Assembly: GCA_965247385.1 (NCBI GenBank)
Contig: CBDFHG010000002.1
Coordinates: 930,001 to 994,000, forward strand
DNA length: 64,000 bases
Direction: 5' to 3'
From: Thermohalobaculum sp965247385
GTDB taxonomy: Bacteria > Pseudomonadota > Alphaproteobacteria > Rhodobacterales > Rhodobacteraceae
The position numbers and the translations under genes are program-made. Position 1 is the stretch's first letter. Every line of letters starts with the position of its first letter. Positions 7,858-18,931 of the stretch are shown one piece after another. The notes beneath the pieces were generated by a model. That model made no database searches. It worked only from the letters and a program-made list of their open reading frames with translations, and was not told the DNA's origin.

Positions 7858-9672
7858 TTAGTGGTCCTGGGCAAGAATTGCCTTGCCGGTCGGATCACGT
7901 ATGTCATCGACCATTTTCTGCGTTTCCGCATCGGGCGCCTCTGTCATCAGGCTGACCACCACCATGGAAATCAGGCTGACCGGCATGCCGATTATGGCAA
8001 ACCGCAGACCGTCGAGGCCGAGGATCTGGGCCCCGCCGTTCTGGATGTAGATGAGGTAGATGGTTCCGGCAGCGAAGCCCAGCACCATCCCGGCGATCGC
8101 CCCGGCACGGTTGGCCCGCTTCCACCAGATGCCAAGCACAAGGGGGAAGAACAGACCGGAGGCTGCGAAGCAGAAGGCCCAGGCAACAGCGCCCAGAATG
8201 CCGGTAAGCTTCAGACTGGCGACAAACGCACCCGCCGCACCGATGATGATCAACAGAACACGGGCCACGATCAGGCGGGTCTTGGTGTCCGCTTTCGGGT
8301 CGATGATCTTGTAGTAGAGATCGTGGCTCAGCGCGTTCGCGATTGCCAGCAGCAGGCCGTCGGCCGTCGACATGGCTGCCGCCATGCCGCCCGCCGCAAC
8401 GAGGCCGGAGATAACCGCCGGAAGGCCGGCGATTTCTGGTGTCGCCAGCACGACGATGCCGCTGCGCATGAACAACTCGTTGATCTGCAGGATACCGTCG
8501 CCATTGGTGTCGGAGATCGTCAACATGCCGACGCCGCCCCATTTCTGGATCCAGGTCAGGTTCATGACCTCTTCGATCGATTTGCCGATCAGGCTGGTCG
8601 CCAGATTGGGATCAAGAAGCTGCAGCTTGGTCAGAGTGGCCAGCGCCGGCGCCGTGAAGTACAGCAGGAAGATGAACAGCAACGACCACGCCACCGATTT
8701 GCGCGCAGCACGCACGGACGGAGTGGTGAAGTACCGCATCAGGATGTGCGGAAGCGATGCCGTGCCCGTCATCATGCACAAGGTCAGGGTGAAGAATTTC
8801 CACTCGGCAAGCGGTCCCCCGCTCGGATTGTTGTGCAGGTTGACGAGTGACTTTTGACCGGCAAAGGATTCTGTCGCCTTGAGTCCGACACCCCATTGCT
8901 GTTCAAGCTCGGCAATCCGCGCGACCGCGTCACCATAGCTGAAGTGCGGAATGATGCCGAAGCCCTGGGCGTTCGACATCCAGATCACCGGCACCAGGTA
9001 GGCGATGATCAGCACGATGTATTGCGCCACCTGGGTCCAGGTCACCGCCCGCATGCCACCCAGCATCGAGCACAGCAGAATGCCGAGCAGGCCGAACCAG
9101 ACACCGACTTCGAACGGGATTTGCAACGCCCGTGCGGCGATGGTTCCGGTCGCGTTGATCTGCGCCGTCACGTAAGTGAACGACGCAACCACCAGAATGA
9201 TGACAGCGCAGAAGCGCGCCAGATTGCCGCCATAACGGGTGCCGATAAAGTCTGGCACGGTGTAGCAGCCGAACTTGCGCAAGTAAGGCGCCATCAACCC
9301 GTTCACCAGCACATAGCCGCCGGTCCAGCCAACCACGAAGGCCAGATACCCATGGCCGCCGAAGTAAATACCGCCGGCCAGCGCCACGAACGAGGCACCG
9401 GACATCCAGTCCGCCGCCGTCGCCATGCCGTTGAACACCGGGGGCACCTGACGTCCCGCGACGTAATAGGCGCCCACCTCCATGGTGCGCGACAACCAGC
9501 CGATGATGGCATAGATCACGATGGTGAAGGCGACGAAAAGAATGCCGATCGTGTCGGCGCTCATTCCCATCTGCTCGAAGACGGCCATGACGAGAATAAA
9601 TCCGATGAACCCGCCCGTATAGATTGCATATACCTTGGGCAGGCTATCGATAAAGTCGGGTTTCTTGCTCAT
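7858..9672 (-). CDS. Sodium:solute symporter, VC_2705 subfamily (large subunit)
   Basis: A 604-residue integral membrane protein of the SSS family with about 13 helices. Family features include YYVAGRQVPPVFNGMA, ADWMSGASF, GWTGGYVL and PDFIGTRYGG in the N-terminal third and the Na+-site region MAAAMSTADGLLLAIANA later. This subfamily works with a DUF4212 small subunit, and one is encoded 9 bases upstream on the same strand. Relatives carry acetate and other small carboxylates; the substrate here is unproven. A second, diverged copy is at 12412. Confidence 0.92.
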   Translation of the reverse strand: MSKKPDFIDSLPKVYAIYTGGFIGFILVMAVFEQMGMSADTIGILFVAFTIVIYAIIGWLSRTMEVGAYYVAGRQVPPVFNGMATAADWMSGASFVALAGGIYFGGHGYLAFVVGWTGGYVLVNGLMAPYLRKFGCYTVPDFIGTRYGGNLARFCAVIILVVASFTYVTAQINATGTIAARALQIPFEVGVWFGLLGILLCSMLGGMRAVTWTQVAQYIVLIIAYLVPVIWMSNAQGFGIIPHFSYGDAVARIAELEQQWGVGLKATESFAGQKSLVNLHNNPSGGPLAEWKFFTLTLCMMTGTASLPHILMRYFTTPSVRAARKSVAWSLLFIFLLYFTAPALATLTKLQLLDPNLATSLIGKSIEEVMNLTWIQKWGGVGMLTISDTNGDGILQINELFMRSGIVVLATPEIAGLPAVISGLVAAGGMAAAMSTADGLLLAIANALSHDLYYKIIDPKADTKTRLIVARVLLIIIGAAGAFVASLKLTGILGAVAWAFCFAASGLFFPLVLGIWWKRANRAGAIAGMVLGFAAGTIYLIYIQNGGAQILGLDGLRFAIIGMPVSLISMVVVSLMTEAPDAETQKMVDDIRDPTGKAILAQDH

Positions 9673-9681
9673 GGTTCCCTC

Positions 9682-9942
9682 CTATTCGCTAAGCTCGGCT
9701 TCGTCGTCGATCTTGTCCTGCAACTTGTTGTGGACGAAGATCAGTATGACGAAGATTGCCAGCGAGCCTTGAACGGCCATGTAGTACCCGAAGGGGAAGC
9801 CCATGAAGGACGTTCCGTTGAGGTCTTTCGCAAACCAGTGAACACCGAAGGAGAAGATGAACCAGAGGATCAAGATGACGATCGTCAGGTTACGGGTCTT
9901 GGTCCAATGTGCCGCTCTGGCACCCGACTTGTCTTGAGACAT
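9682..9942 (-). CDS. DUF4212 sodium:solute symporter small subunit
   Basis: An 86-residue, two-helix membrane protein with the family motif FMGFPFGYYMAVQGSL. It is the first gene of a three-gene minus-strand operon (small subunit, symporter, YggT-like protein). The start at 9942 (MSQDKSG) has the ribosome site GGGGGA just upstream; a longer reading from 9978 would translate a GTT-repeat into a run of threonines and is unlikely. Confidence 0.88.
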   Translation of the reverse strand: MSQDKSGARAAHWTKTRNLTIVILILWFIFSFGVHWFAKDLNGTSFMGFPFGYYMAVQGSLAIFVILIFVHNKLQDKIDDEAELSE

Positions 9943-10102
9943 GATGTCCCCCGTTGTTGTTGTTGTTGTCCTTGTCATTTACGGGTAAATAGCCGCTGTG
10001 GCTTTTCCCCCTCCACGAGCGTCAATGCCCGCACACCAGATGCATGCAACGGCGGGTACAGTATACGAAGTTTTATCGAATGCAACCTGTAGTAGACGGG
10101 AC

Positions 10103-11562
10103 CAGCAATTCTCATTGTGGCGTTACAATTGTGGCGTTACAAAAGGGGATTCCCAAGGCGGCAAATATCTGAATGATACCATATGTGGTTATCGATTCTC
10201 TCATAGACACTCTGCGTAGCCGCTGCGCGATGTTTCCCGATATGCGCACGGGGAGCAATTTGAGCGACACTGTGGCCGATATCGGCATGGCGGCATTTTC
10301 GGTATTTTTTATCCAGAGCCCGTCCTTTTTATCGCATCAGCGGGCGTTGGAAAAGCGTCGGGCGCGGTCGAACTGCGAGACGCTGTTCGCCATTGAGAAG
10401 ATCCCTACCGACAATCATGTTCGCACAATGCTTGATCCGGTGGAACCCGATGGGCTGTTCGCGTTGTTCGGGCAAGCCCTTGGCTTGCTCGCAGACAGAG
10501 GCGGTCTGAAGGATTTTCAGAAGCTCGGCGGACGGCTTCTGATTGCCCTTGACGGCACCGGGTATTTCACCTCGCAAAAGCTTCATTGCCCGAATTGCTC
10601 GCAGCGCAAACGCCATAACGGCGTCATGGAATATTACCACTCCATGCTCTCGGCGGCGGTGGTGGCACCTGGCCATAATTGTGCCATGGTGCTTGAACCG
10701 GAGTTCATCGCACCGCAGGACGGACATGACAAACAGGACTGCGAAAATGCCGCCACGAAGCGCTGGCTTTGCCGCTTCGGGCCGCAATACGCGCATCTCG
10801 GGCCGGTCTATCTGGGCGATGATCTATATTCCCGTCAGCCGATTTGCGAGTCGGTTCAACGGGTTGGCGGCAATTTCATCTTCACCGCCAAACCCTCCTC
10901 GCACCGCTGTCTCTACGAATGGCTCCATGGCGTCGAATTGCCGAGCCTTGAGAAAAAGCTGAAAAAGGGCCGCAGCGTCGTCACTCATCGCTACCGCTGG
11001 ATGGAAGATGTTCCCCGCCGTGACGGGAAAGACGCGTTGCATGTCAATTGGCTTCAGATCGAGATCATCAACAAGGCCGGCAAGGTGACCTGCACCAACA
11101 GCTTCGTCACCGATCTGCCGGTCAACGAAGAAACCGTCGTCGAGTTGGCCACCTGTGGCCGGGCGCGCTGGAAGATCGAGAACGAAACTTTCAATACCCT
11201 GAAGACCAGGGGTTACCATCTGGAGCACAATTTCGGCCATGGCAAGGAACACCTGGCCAACCTTCTCATAACCATGAACCTGCTCGCCTTCGCGTTCCAC
11301 ACGGTCTGTGACCTGGTGAGCAAGCGCTGGCATGAGGCACGTGAAGCGTTCGGCGCGCGACGGCAGTTCTTCCAGGACCTGCGGAGCATCACCGGATATC
11401 ACCTGTTCACCGACCGGGGCGCGCTCATCCGCACGATGATAACCGGCGAACCGCCGCCGGAACCAAAACTGCGCTAAAGCACCCGCACAAGTCTCAGCAC
11501 AACACAAAAATGAGAAGACAGAAGATCATCGCAGAAAATCAAGCCATAATGAGAATTGCTGA
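10103..11562 (+). mobile_element. Complete ISNCY-like insertion sequence
   Basis: One transposase gene is bounded by imperfect inverted repeats: CAGCAATTCTCATTGTGGC at 10103-10121 and its reverse complement with one change at 11543-11561. The direct repeat GACGGGAC flanks the element at 10095-10102 and 11563-11570, which is what an 8-bp target duplication looks like (7 bp if the terminal base is counted inside). The right end lies only 8 bases before the next gene's ATG. Confidence 0.85.
10173..11477 (+). CDS. ISNCY-like DDE transposase
   Basis: A 434-residue transposase. Candidate acidic residues are D in LIALDGTGYF, D in YLGDDLYSR and E in RARWKIENETFNTLK, giving a DDE order, and the C-terminal YHLEHNFGHGKEHLA is characteristic of this ISNCY branch. 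A zinc-like cluster H.C..C..RK..NG lies after the first Asp. The frame is intact. Its base composition is less GC-rich than neighbouring genes. The family name is from memory of related proteins. Confidence 0.8.
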   Translation: MIPYVVIDSLIDTLRSRCAMFPDMRTGSNLSDTVADIGMAAFSVFFIQSPSFLSHQRALEKRRARSNCETLFAIEKIPTDNHVRTMLDPVEPDGLFALFGQALGLLADRGGLKDFQKLGGRLLIALDGTGYFTSQKLHCPNCSQRKRHNGVMEYYHSMLSAAVVAPGHNCAMVLEPEFIAPQDGHDKQDCENAATKRWLCRFGPQYAHLGPVYLGDDLYSRQPICESVQRVGGNFIFTAKPSSHRCLYEWLHGVELPSLEKKLKKGRSVVTHRYRWMEDVPRRDGKDALHVNWLQIEIINKAGKVTCTNSFVTDLPVNEETVVELATCGRARWKIENETFNTLKTRGYHLEHNFGHGKEHLANLLITMNLLAFAFHTVCDLVSKRWHEAREAFGARRQFFQDLRSITGYHLFTDRGALIRTMITGEPPPEPKLR

Positions 11563-11578
11563 GACGGGACACCATTGA

Positions 11579-12247
11579 ATGGGGTGGATTTCGGTATCGA
11601 AGCTTGCTGCGTTGATTCCCGGGAGTTGGCGGCGGACTTTTCGTATCCGCTTTGACAAGAGTGCTATTCAAGGCGTTGATGATCTGGTTGAATTCATTCA
11701 GACTCGATCAGCCTATGTTGCCCAGACTTCACTCTTCGGATACCTGAAGACCCGCATGGGAACGCGCTATCGGCAGGTCTTCGAGGATGACAAGTTTCTC
11801 CCGTCCATCAACCAAGCCAAATGGCGCACATACGGCGCTTGTCTGTCCGATCTGACGGTATTCGTGGCGGCAATAACCGGACTCGAGAACAGACTGAGTG
11901 AGGACGAAATCTCGACCCTCGCACGCAAGTGTTTCGAAGCCGCCGTGCGACAGACTTTCGATGACGCCGAAGCTGGCAAGATTCGCGCCGAAATCGTCGA
12001 GCGCTTTGAAGCGCGCGTCAAACAGACGCACTGGCCCAACGCCGCCATCGGTGAAAATGCGTTCACGTCCAGCCCCGAGGCCTTGCTGGATTCCGCGCCT
12101 ATTGCCGATGAGCTCAAAGCGCAGGACGCCGAAATCGTGACCAACTCGATTCGCTTCCGCTGGCGCGATGTACGCGAGCAATTGCGCAAGCGAATCGATC
12201 GCGATGCGATTTGCGCGGAATGGCAAGCCATGAACGATGAATCATGA
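11579..12247 (+). CDS. Conserved protein of unknown function (paralogue of 5984-6604)
   Basis: A 222-residue soluble protein. It aligns with the protein encoded at 5984-6604, sharing the (V)(D/S)(D/E)L...(Y/F)(V/L)AQ(T/G)S block, a central KW, and a C-terminal AP(I/V)...R(F)R block. No catalytic motif is evident. The codon before ATG 11579 is a stop, so translation cannot start earlier in this frame. The ISNCY-like element ends 8 bases upstream and appears to have displaced its native promoter and ribosome site; expression is doubtful. Confidence 0.6.
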   Translation: MGWISVSKLAALIPGSWRRTFRIRFDKSAIQGVDDLVEFIQTRSAYVAQTSLFGYLKTRMGTRYRQVFEDDKFLPSINQAKWRTYGACLSDLTVFVAAITGLENRLSEDEISTLARKCFEAAVRQTFDDAEAGKIRAEIVERFEARVKQTHWPNAAIGENAFTSSPEALLDSAPIADELKAQDAEIVTNSIRFRWRDVREQLRKRIDRDAICAEWQAMNDES

Positions 12248-12299
12248 GCAACCGGGATTCAGGCCCACAGGTTGACGGTATAGCGTCGAACGATACAGT

Positions 12300-12395
12300 G
12301 AGGCGCAAGGTTCGCTGGCCGTCTTCGTCCTCCTGATCCTCCGGTACGCCTCCGGACAGAACGCGATCGGTGAAGAATTCGGCGCGGTCGAGGAT
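12300..12395 (+). pseudogene. DUF4212 small-subunit remnant (C-terminal part)
   Basis: Frame 12300-12395 reads EAQGSLAVFVLLILRYASGQ and ends NAIGEEFGAVED, matching the last 30 residues of the DUF4212 gene at 6870 (AAQGSLIVFVVLIFWYAARQ, then NTIDEEFGAAED). The N-terminal helix and the start are missing, and the TAA stop has become TGT. It sits in the usual place just before a symporter gene, so the second operon has lost its own small subunit. Confidence 0.8.
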
Positions 12396-12411
12396 TGTGG
12401 GGAAGCGGAAC

Positions 12412-14250
12412 ATGGCGATGAAGGGTGACTTCACCAACAACCTCGGCAATATCTACAGCATTTATGTTGGTGGTTTTGCGGCCTTCGTGGTCGCGATGGC
12501 GATCCTCGAGCAGTTCGGGTTGCCGCCGAAATATATCCTCTGGGCCTACATGGCCCTGACCATCCTGGTCTACGCCTTCATCGGCATTCTGTCGCGAACC
12601 AGCCAGGTCTCCGAATACTACGTCGCCGGGCGGGCCGTGCCCGCGATCTACAACGGCATGGCGACCGGCGCCGACTGGATGTCGGGCGCCAGTTTCGTCG
12701 GCATGGCGGGCTCGCTCTACGTGCTCGGCTATGACGGGCTGGCTTTCGTGCTCGGCTGGACCGGCGGCTATGTGCTGGTGGCGGTGCTGCTGGCGCCATA
12801 CCTGCGCAAGTTCGGCGCCTATACGGTGCCTGACTTCCTGGGCACCCGCTACGGCGGCAACCTGCCGCGGCTGCTGGGCATCATCGTGCTGTTTGCGGCC
12901 TCGTTCACCTATGTGACGGCACAGATCTACGCCTCGGGCATCATCGCCTCGCGGTTCCTCGGCATCGATTTTCAGTATGCCGTCTTCGCCGGCCTGGCGG
13001 GCATCCTGGTCTGCTCGATGCTGGGCGGGATGCGGGCGGTGACCTGGACCCAGGTGGCCCAGTACATCATCCTGATCACCGCCTATCTGCTTCCGGCGAT
13101 TTGGATGTCATTCGTGAAGACCGGGGTGCCGATTCCGCAGCTGATGTATGGCTCGATCCTGGCCGACATCACGAGTTACGAACAGACCCTGGGGGTGGTG
13201 AAAGGCCATGTCGAACCGTTCACCCATTATACGCAGCGCGATTTCTTCTTCCTGATCTTGTGCCTGATGGTCGGAACCGCGTCGCTGCCGCACATCCTGA
13301 TGCGGTTCTTCACCACGCCAACGGTGCGCGAAGCGCGCAAGTCGGTGGGCTGGTCGCTGTTCTTCATCTTCCTCTTGTACTTCACCGCGCCGTCCTACGC
13401 GGTCTTTGCCAAGTTCAACGTGATGGACATGTTCGTCCAGGCGGGCGGGGTTCTGGCCTATGACCAGATCCCGGACTGGATGTACCGGTGGGGCAATATC
13501 GACGGCAACGCGCTGATCAAGATTTGCGGGGTCGCGGTGACCGATCAGGCGTCGGTGATGGCGGCCTGCGGGGCCGACAAGGCGGCGGGCTTCGGTTTCT
13601 CCGACCTGACGCTGGGCAAGGACATGATCGTGCTCTCGACGCCCGAGATCGCGAACATGCCCTGGTTCGTGATCGGCCTGGTCGGGGCGGGTGGCTTTGC
13701 CGCCGCACTGTCGACCGCCGACGGGCTGCTGCTGGCCATCGCCAACGCGCTCAGCCACGACATCTACTACAAGATGATCGACCCGAGCGCCGATACCAGG
13801 CGCCGGCTGCTGGTGGCCAAGTTGCTGCTGCTGGTTGTTGCCATCTGCGCGGCACTGCTGGCACAGACCAAGCCGTCCGACATCCTGTCGATGGTGGCCT
13901 GGGCGTTCTCGCTGGCGGCGGCGGGGCTGTTCGCGCCGCTTGTGCTGGGGGTGTGGGACGAACGGACCACGCGCCAGGGCGCGATCTGGGGCATCATCCT
14001 CGGTTTCGGGACGACGCTGTTCTACCTGGTCGGCAACGTCTACGGCTTCGACCTGACCAAGGGGTCGGGCGACGAGGTCAACTGGTTCGACGTCAAGTCG
14101 ATTTCGGCCGGCATCTTCGGCATCCCGATCTCGTTCATCGTCACCTACGTTGTATCGCGGGTGACCCCGGCGCCAAGCCGCGAGATGCAGGAGTTCATCA
14201 AGCGGCTGCGGGTTCCGAAAGGCGGCCAATTGCTTGAACAAACGCACTAG
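12412..14250 (+). CDS. Sodium:solute symporter, VC_2705 subfamily (second copy)
   Basis: A 612-residue SSS-family membrane protein, clearly homologous to the one at 7858-9672: both carry ADWMSGASF, GWTGGYVLV, PDF(L/I)GTRYGGNL, CSMLGGMRAVTWTQVAQYI and AA(L/M)STADGLLLAIANALSHD. Additional loop sequence (around residues 265-290 and 375-410) separates the two. The start ATG at 12412 (or 12418) follows GGGGAAG. A damaged small-subunit gene precedes it and a YggT-like gene follows after 15 bases. It may need the orphan DUF4212 protein from 6870; that is inference. Confidence 0.92.
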   Translation: MAMKGDFTNNLGNIYSIYVGGFAAFVVAMAILEQFGLPPKYILWAYMALTILVYAFIGILSRTSQVSEYYVAGRAVPAIYNGMATGADWMSGASFVGMAGSLYVLGYDGLAFVLGWTGGYVLVAVLLAPYLRKFGAYTVPDFLGTRYGGNLPRLLGIIVLFAASFTYVTAQIYASGIIASRFLGIDFQYAVFAGLAGILVCSMLGGMRAVTWTQVAQYIILITAYLLPAIWMSFVKTGVPIPQLMYGSILADITSYEQTLGVVKGHVEPFTHYTQRDFFFLILCLMVGTASLPHILMRFFTTPTVREARKSVGWSLFFIFLLYFTAPSYAVFAKFNVMDMFVQAGGVLAYDQIPDWMYRWGNIDGNALIKICGVAVTDQASVMAACGADKAAGFGFSDLTLGKDMIVLSTPEIANMPWFVIGLVGAGGFAAALSTADGLLLAIANALSHDIYYKMIDPSADTRRRLLVAKLLLLVVAICAALLAQTKPSDILSMVAWAFSLAAAGLFAPLVLGVWDERTTRQGAIWGIILGFGTTLFYLVGNVYGFDLTKGSGDEVNWFDVKSISAGIFGIPISFIVTYVVSRVTPAPSREMQEFIKRLRVPKGGQLLEQTH

Positions 14251-14265
14251 AGCACCCAGAGCACG

Positions 14266-14688
14266 ATGAGCAGCCCTGTCCTGCGCGGCCTTCTGATCCT
14301 GGTCGGGGCTTTCCTGCTCTGCTTCGCCGTTTTCATGGTGCTTGGGGTGCCCCGGGCCGAGGGCGGGGTGCAGAGCGGTTCGGTCTTTCTGGCCACATTG
14401 GCGGCCGGGACCTATGCGCTGACCTCGCTGGCGGCGATCGTGTTCTCGCGCGCGGTGCTGGGGCTGTTTGTCGATTTCGATCGGCCGGTGACTTTTTTCC
14501 GGGTGCTCGGTTCGATCGCCGATCCCTTCGTGGCCCTGTTCGCACCGGTCACGCCCGGGTTCCTCGAGCCCGCCTTCAAGCCGTTCCACGCGGCGTTCTG
14601 CCTGTTTTTCTTCAAGATGCTGATCTTCGGCGGCTTCGGCGCTCCGCCACCATGGCTATGGCTGCTGCTATGGCTGACGCTCGGCTGA
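14266..14688 (+). CDS. Small membrane protein of the symporter module (YggT-like)
   Basis: A 140-residue protein with about four hydrophobic segments. Its second half (RAVLGLFVDFDRPVTFFRVL followed by DPFVALFAPVTPGFLEPAF) aligns with the 118-residue protein at 7426-7782. It lies 15 bases after the symporter stop in the same operon. The repeated pairing suggests a structural or regulatory partner of the symporter. YggT similarity is tentative. Confidence 0.65.
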   Translation: MSSPVLRGLLILVGAFLLCFAVFMVLGVPRAEGGVQSGSVFLATLAAGTYALTSLAAIVFSRAVLGLFVDFDRPVTFFRVLGSIADPFVALFAPVTPGFLEPAFKPFHAAFCLFFFKMLIFGGFGAPPPWLWLLLWLTLG

Positions 14689-14704
14689 TGCACCGCATCC
14701 GGTA

Positions 14705-15129
14705 TCAGCCAGCGCCGCGCCCATGCTCCAGCAGGAACTTGCGCAGCAGGTCGTAGAACTCGGCCACCACGATCGGCTTGGCCAGATAAGCGTCCATTCC
14801 GGCATCGAGCGCCGATTGCCGGTCGGCTCTGCGCGCATAGGCGGTCAGCGCCACCACCCGTACCGCGCCCGCCGCCCCGCTGAGCCTTCGCAGCTGCCGT
14901 GTTGCCACTATCCCGCCCGTGCCGGGCATCTGCAGGTCCATCAGGATCAGGCCGGCGGGGGCTTCGCAGGGCCACTTCAAAACAGCGGCGCCATCCGTAA
15001 CCACATCGACCTCGGCCCCGGTCGGTGCCAGCACCGCCTGGAGAAGCACCTGGTTGGTCGCCACATCCTCGGCGATCAGGATGCGGCGCCCGGTCAGGAC
15101 CGGGATATCGCCCGCCGATCTGCTGGCTG
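14705..15129 (-). pseudogene. Hybrid histidine kinase, C-terminal receiver-domain fragment
   Basis: The frame reads inward from the IS1182 remnant as DIPVLTGRRILIAEDVATNQ and continues through LILMDLQMPGTGG (phosphoacceptor Asp), VVALTAYA (conserved Thr) and AYLAKPI (conserved Lys): a complete receiver domain. There is no start codon with a kinase part; sequence upstream is IS debris. It matches the C-terminal receiver of hybrid sensor kinases. A kinase-side fragment lies at 22083-22246 and may be the missing piece. The receiver could still be translated from an internal GTG near 15064, but this is unlikely to be meaningful. Confidence 0.75.
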
Positions 15130-15200
15130 CCGGTCAAATCAGAACATCGAAGAATCAGACCAGGCCGCTCGCGTCCAGTGCCGACTTCGTCAACGGGCTG
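15130..15200. mobile_element. IS1182-type right-end remnant
   Basis: 71 bases that match positions 36735-36805, the right end of the complete IS1182 element, without gaps and with about six differences. The end CAACGGGCTG at 15191-15200 is the terminal inverted repeat. Everything else of this copy is gone. It separates the receiver fragment from the recombinase fragment. Confidence 0.85.
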
Positions 15201-15688
15201 GTACCACCTTTGCCATGCGCAATGCGAACAACCCTGCGTTCGCTGTCGATATTCTCAAGCTTGATGGCAGCCACCTCGCAAACGCGAAGGCCGGTGGCAT
15301 AAGCCGTGGTCAGCGCCGTACGGCACTTCAAGCTCGCGACCGCTTCCAGAAACCGCACCCCCTCGTCTTGGCTCAGGACTACCGGCAAGGTTTGAGGTTG
15401 GCGGGCATAGGCAATGCGTTCGGGAACCTCATCCTGTCCCAGGGTTGTCCGGTAAAAGAAACGCAAGGCGCAGACGGCCTGGTTCAAACTGCCCCAGGAT
15501 AGACCGCGCCCGGCAAGGTGGACCTGACAGGCTCGAACATCCTCCAGATCCAGACGATCCGGCGAACCGCCAAAATAACGGCTGAACCTTTGTACCGCAT
15601 GAAGGTAAGATCGTTGCGGCGCTGGCGATAGATTGCGGATCGTCATATCGTCAATCATACGCCGACGTAGAGGGCTTTTGTCAGTCAT
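15201..15688 (-). pseudogene. Tyrosine recombinase, C-terminally truncated
   Basis: From ATG 15688 (MTDKSPLRRRMIDDM) the protein shows a SAM-like core-binding domain (NLSPAPQRSYLHAVQRFSRY) and the start of the catalytic domain with the first catalytic Arg in YATGLRVCEVAAI. It stops at AHGKGG, where the IS1182 remnant cuts in, so the H-X-X-R box and the nucleophilic Tyr are missing. The type is that of stand-alone integrases often associated with transposable elements. Inactive. Confidence 0.8.
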
Positions 15689-15796
15689 CGGGGTCTCCTG
15701 TCCGGTGAATTGTGCTGTCGGTGAACACACAACTCTTTCAGACAGGACGCTCCGCCCCAAAACCTCAAACTCAAATACCGCGTGAGCGGTTTAGTT

Positions 15797-15833
15797 CAAT
15801 CCCCAAAATGAGCCAGCCTTCGCGCAAGTTGGT
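15797..15833. repeat. IS630-type terminal fragment (inverted copy of 22312-22348)
   Basis: 37 bases, with CAATCCCCAAAATGAG at one end and GCGCAAGTTGGT at the other. They match the reverse complement of 22312-22348 with three differences. The GCAAGTTGGTAT end also resembles the right end of the IS630 relic near 25011-25022. The two inverted copies bracket the secA-mutT segment. Confidence 0.7.
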
Positions 15834-15906
15834 ATCAGCTGGCTACGGCTCCTGGGATTCAGTCCGGGACACAACTCAGGACAATCTTCCGAACCGGCGC
15901 CGCCCC

Positions 15907-18666
<2,760 letters not shown>

Positions 18667-18931
18667 CTGTCGACTTCTCCATGGCGCGGTCGCCGGACCG
18701 CGCGGTCTATCCGGGTCCCCATTCCAGCCGGACTTTCCGGCGACACAGGGTTGAAAAATGCGCGATCGCGCTTGAGGCTCCCGACGCATCGCATTAAGTC
18801 TGGCAGACCATCCGGCGACAGGACCCGGCGTGAGACATATTTTCGGGGAAGGAGTGTGTCAACGCCCCCAACCTGAGAACTGGCCCCGGGGCTGACCAAC
18901 CGACCGATCAGAGAAGCGAGGAGACCCTTCC

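Noticed and set aside
9952..9968. GTT trinucleotide run as a coding N-terminal threonine tract of the DUF4212 protein
   Set aside because: A better start with a ribosome site lies downstream at 9942 and matches the family length.
13108..14589. A 493-codon open frame opposite the second symporter
   Set aside because: Repetitive charged translation with no family resemblance; the plus-strand symporter explains the region.
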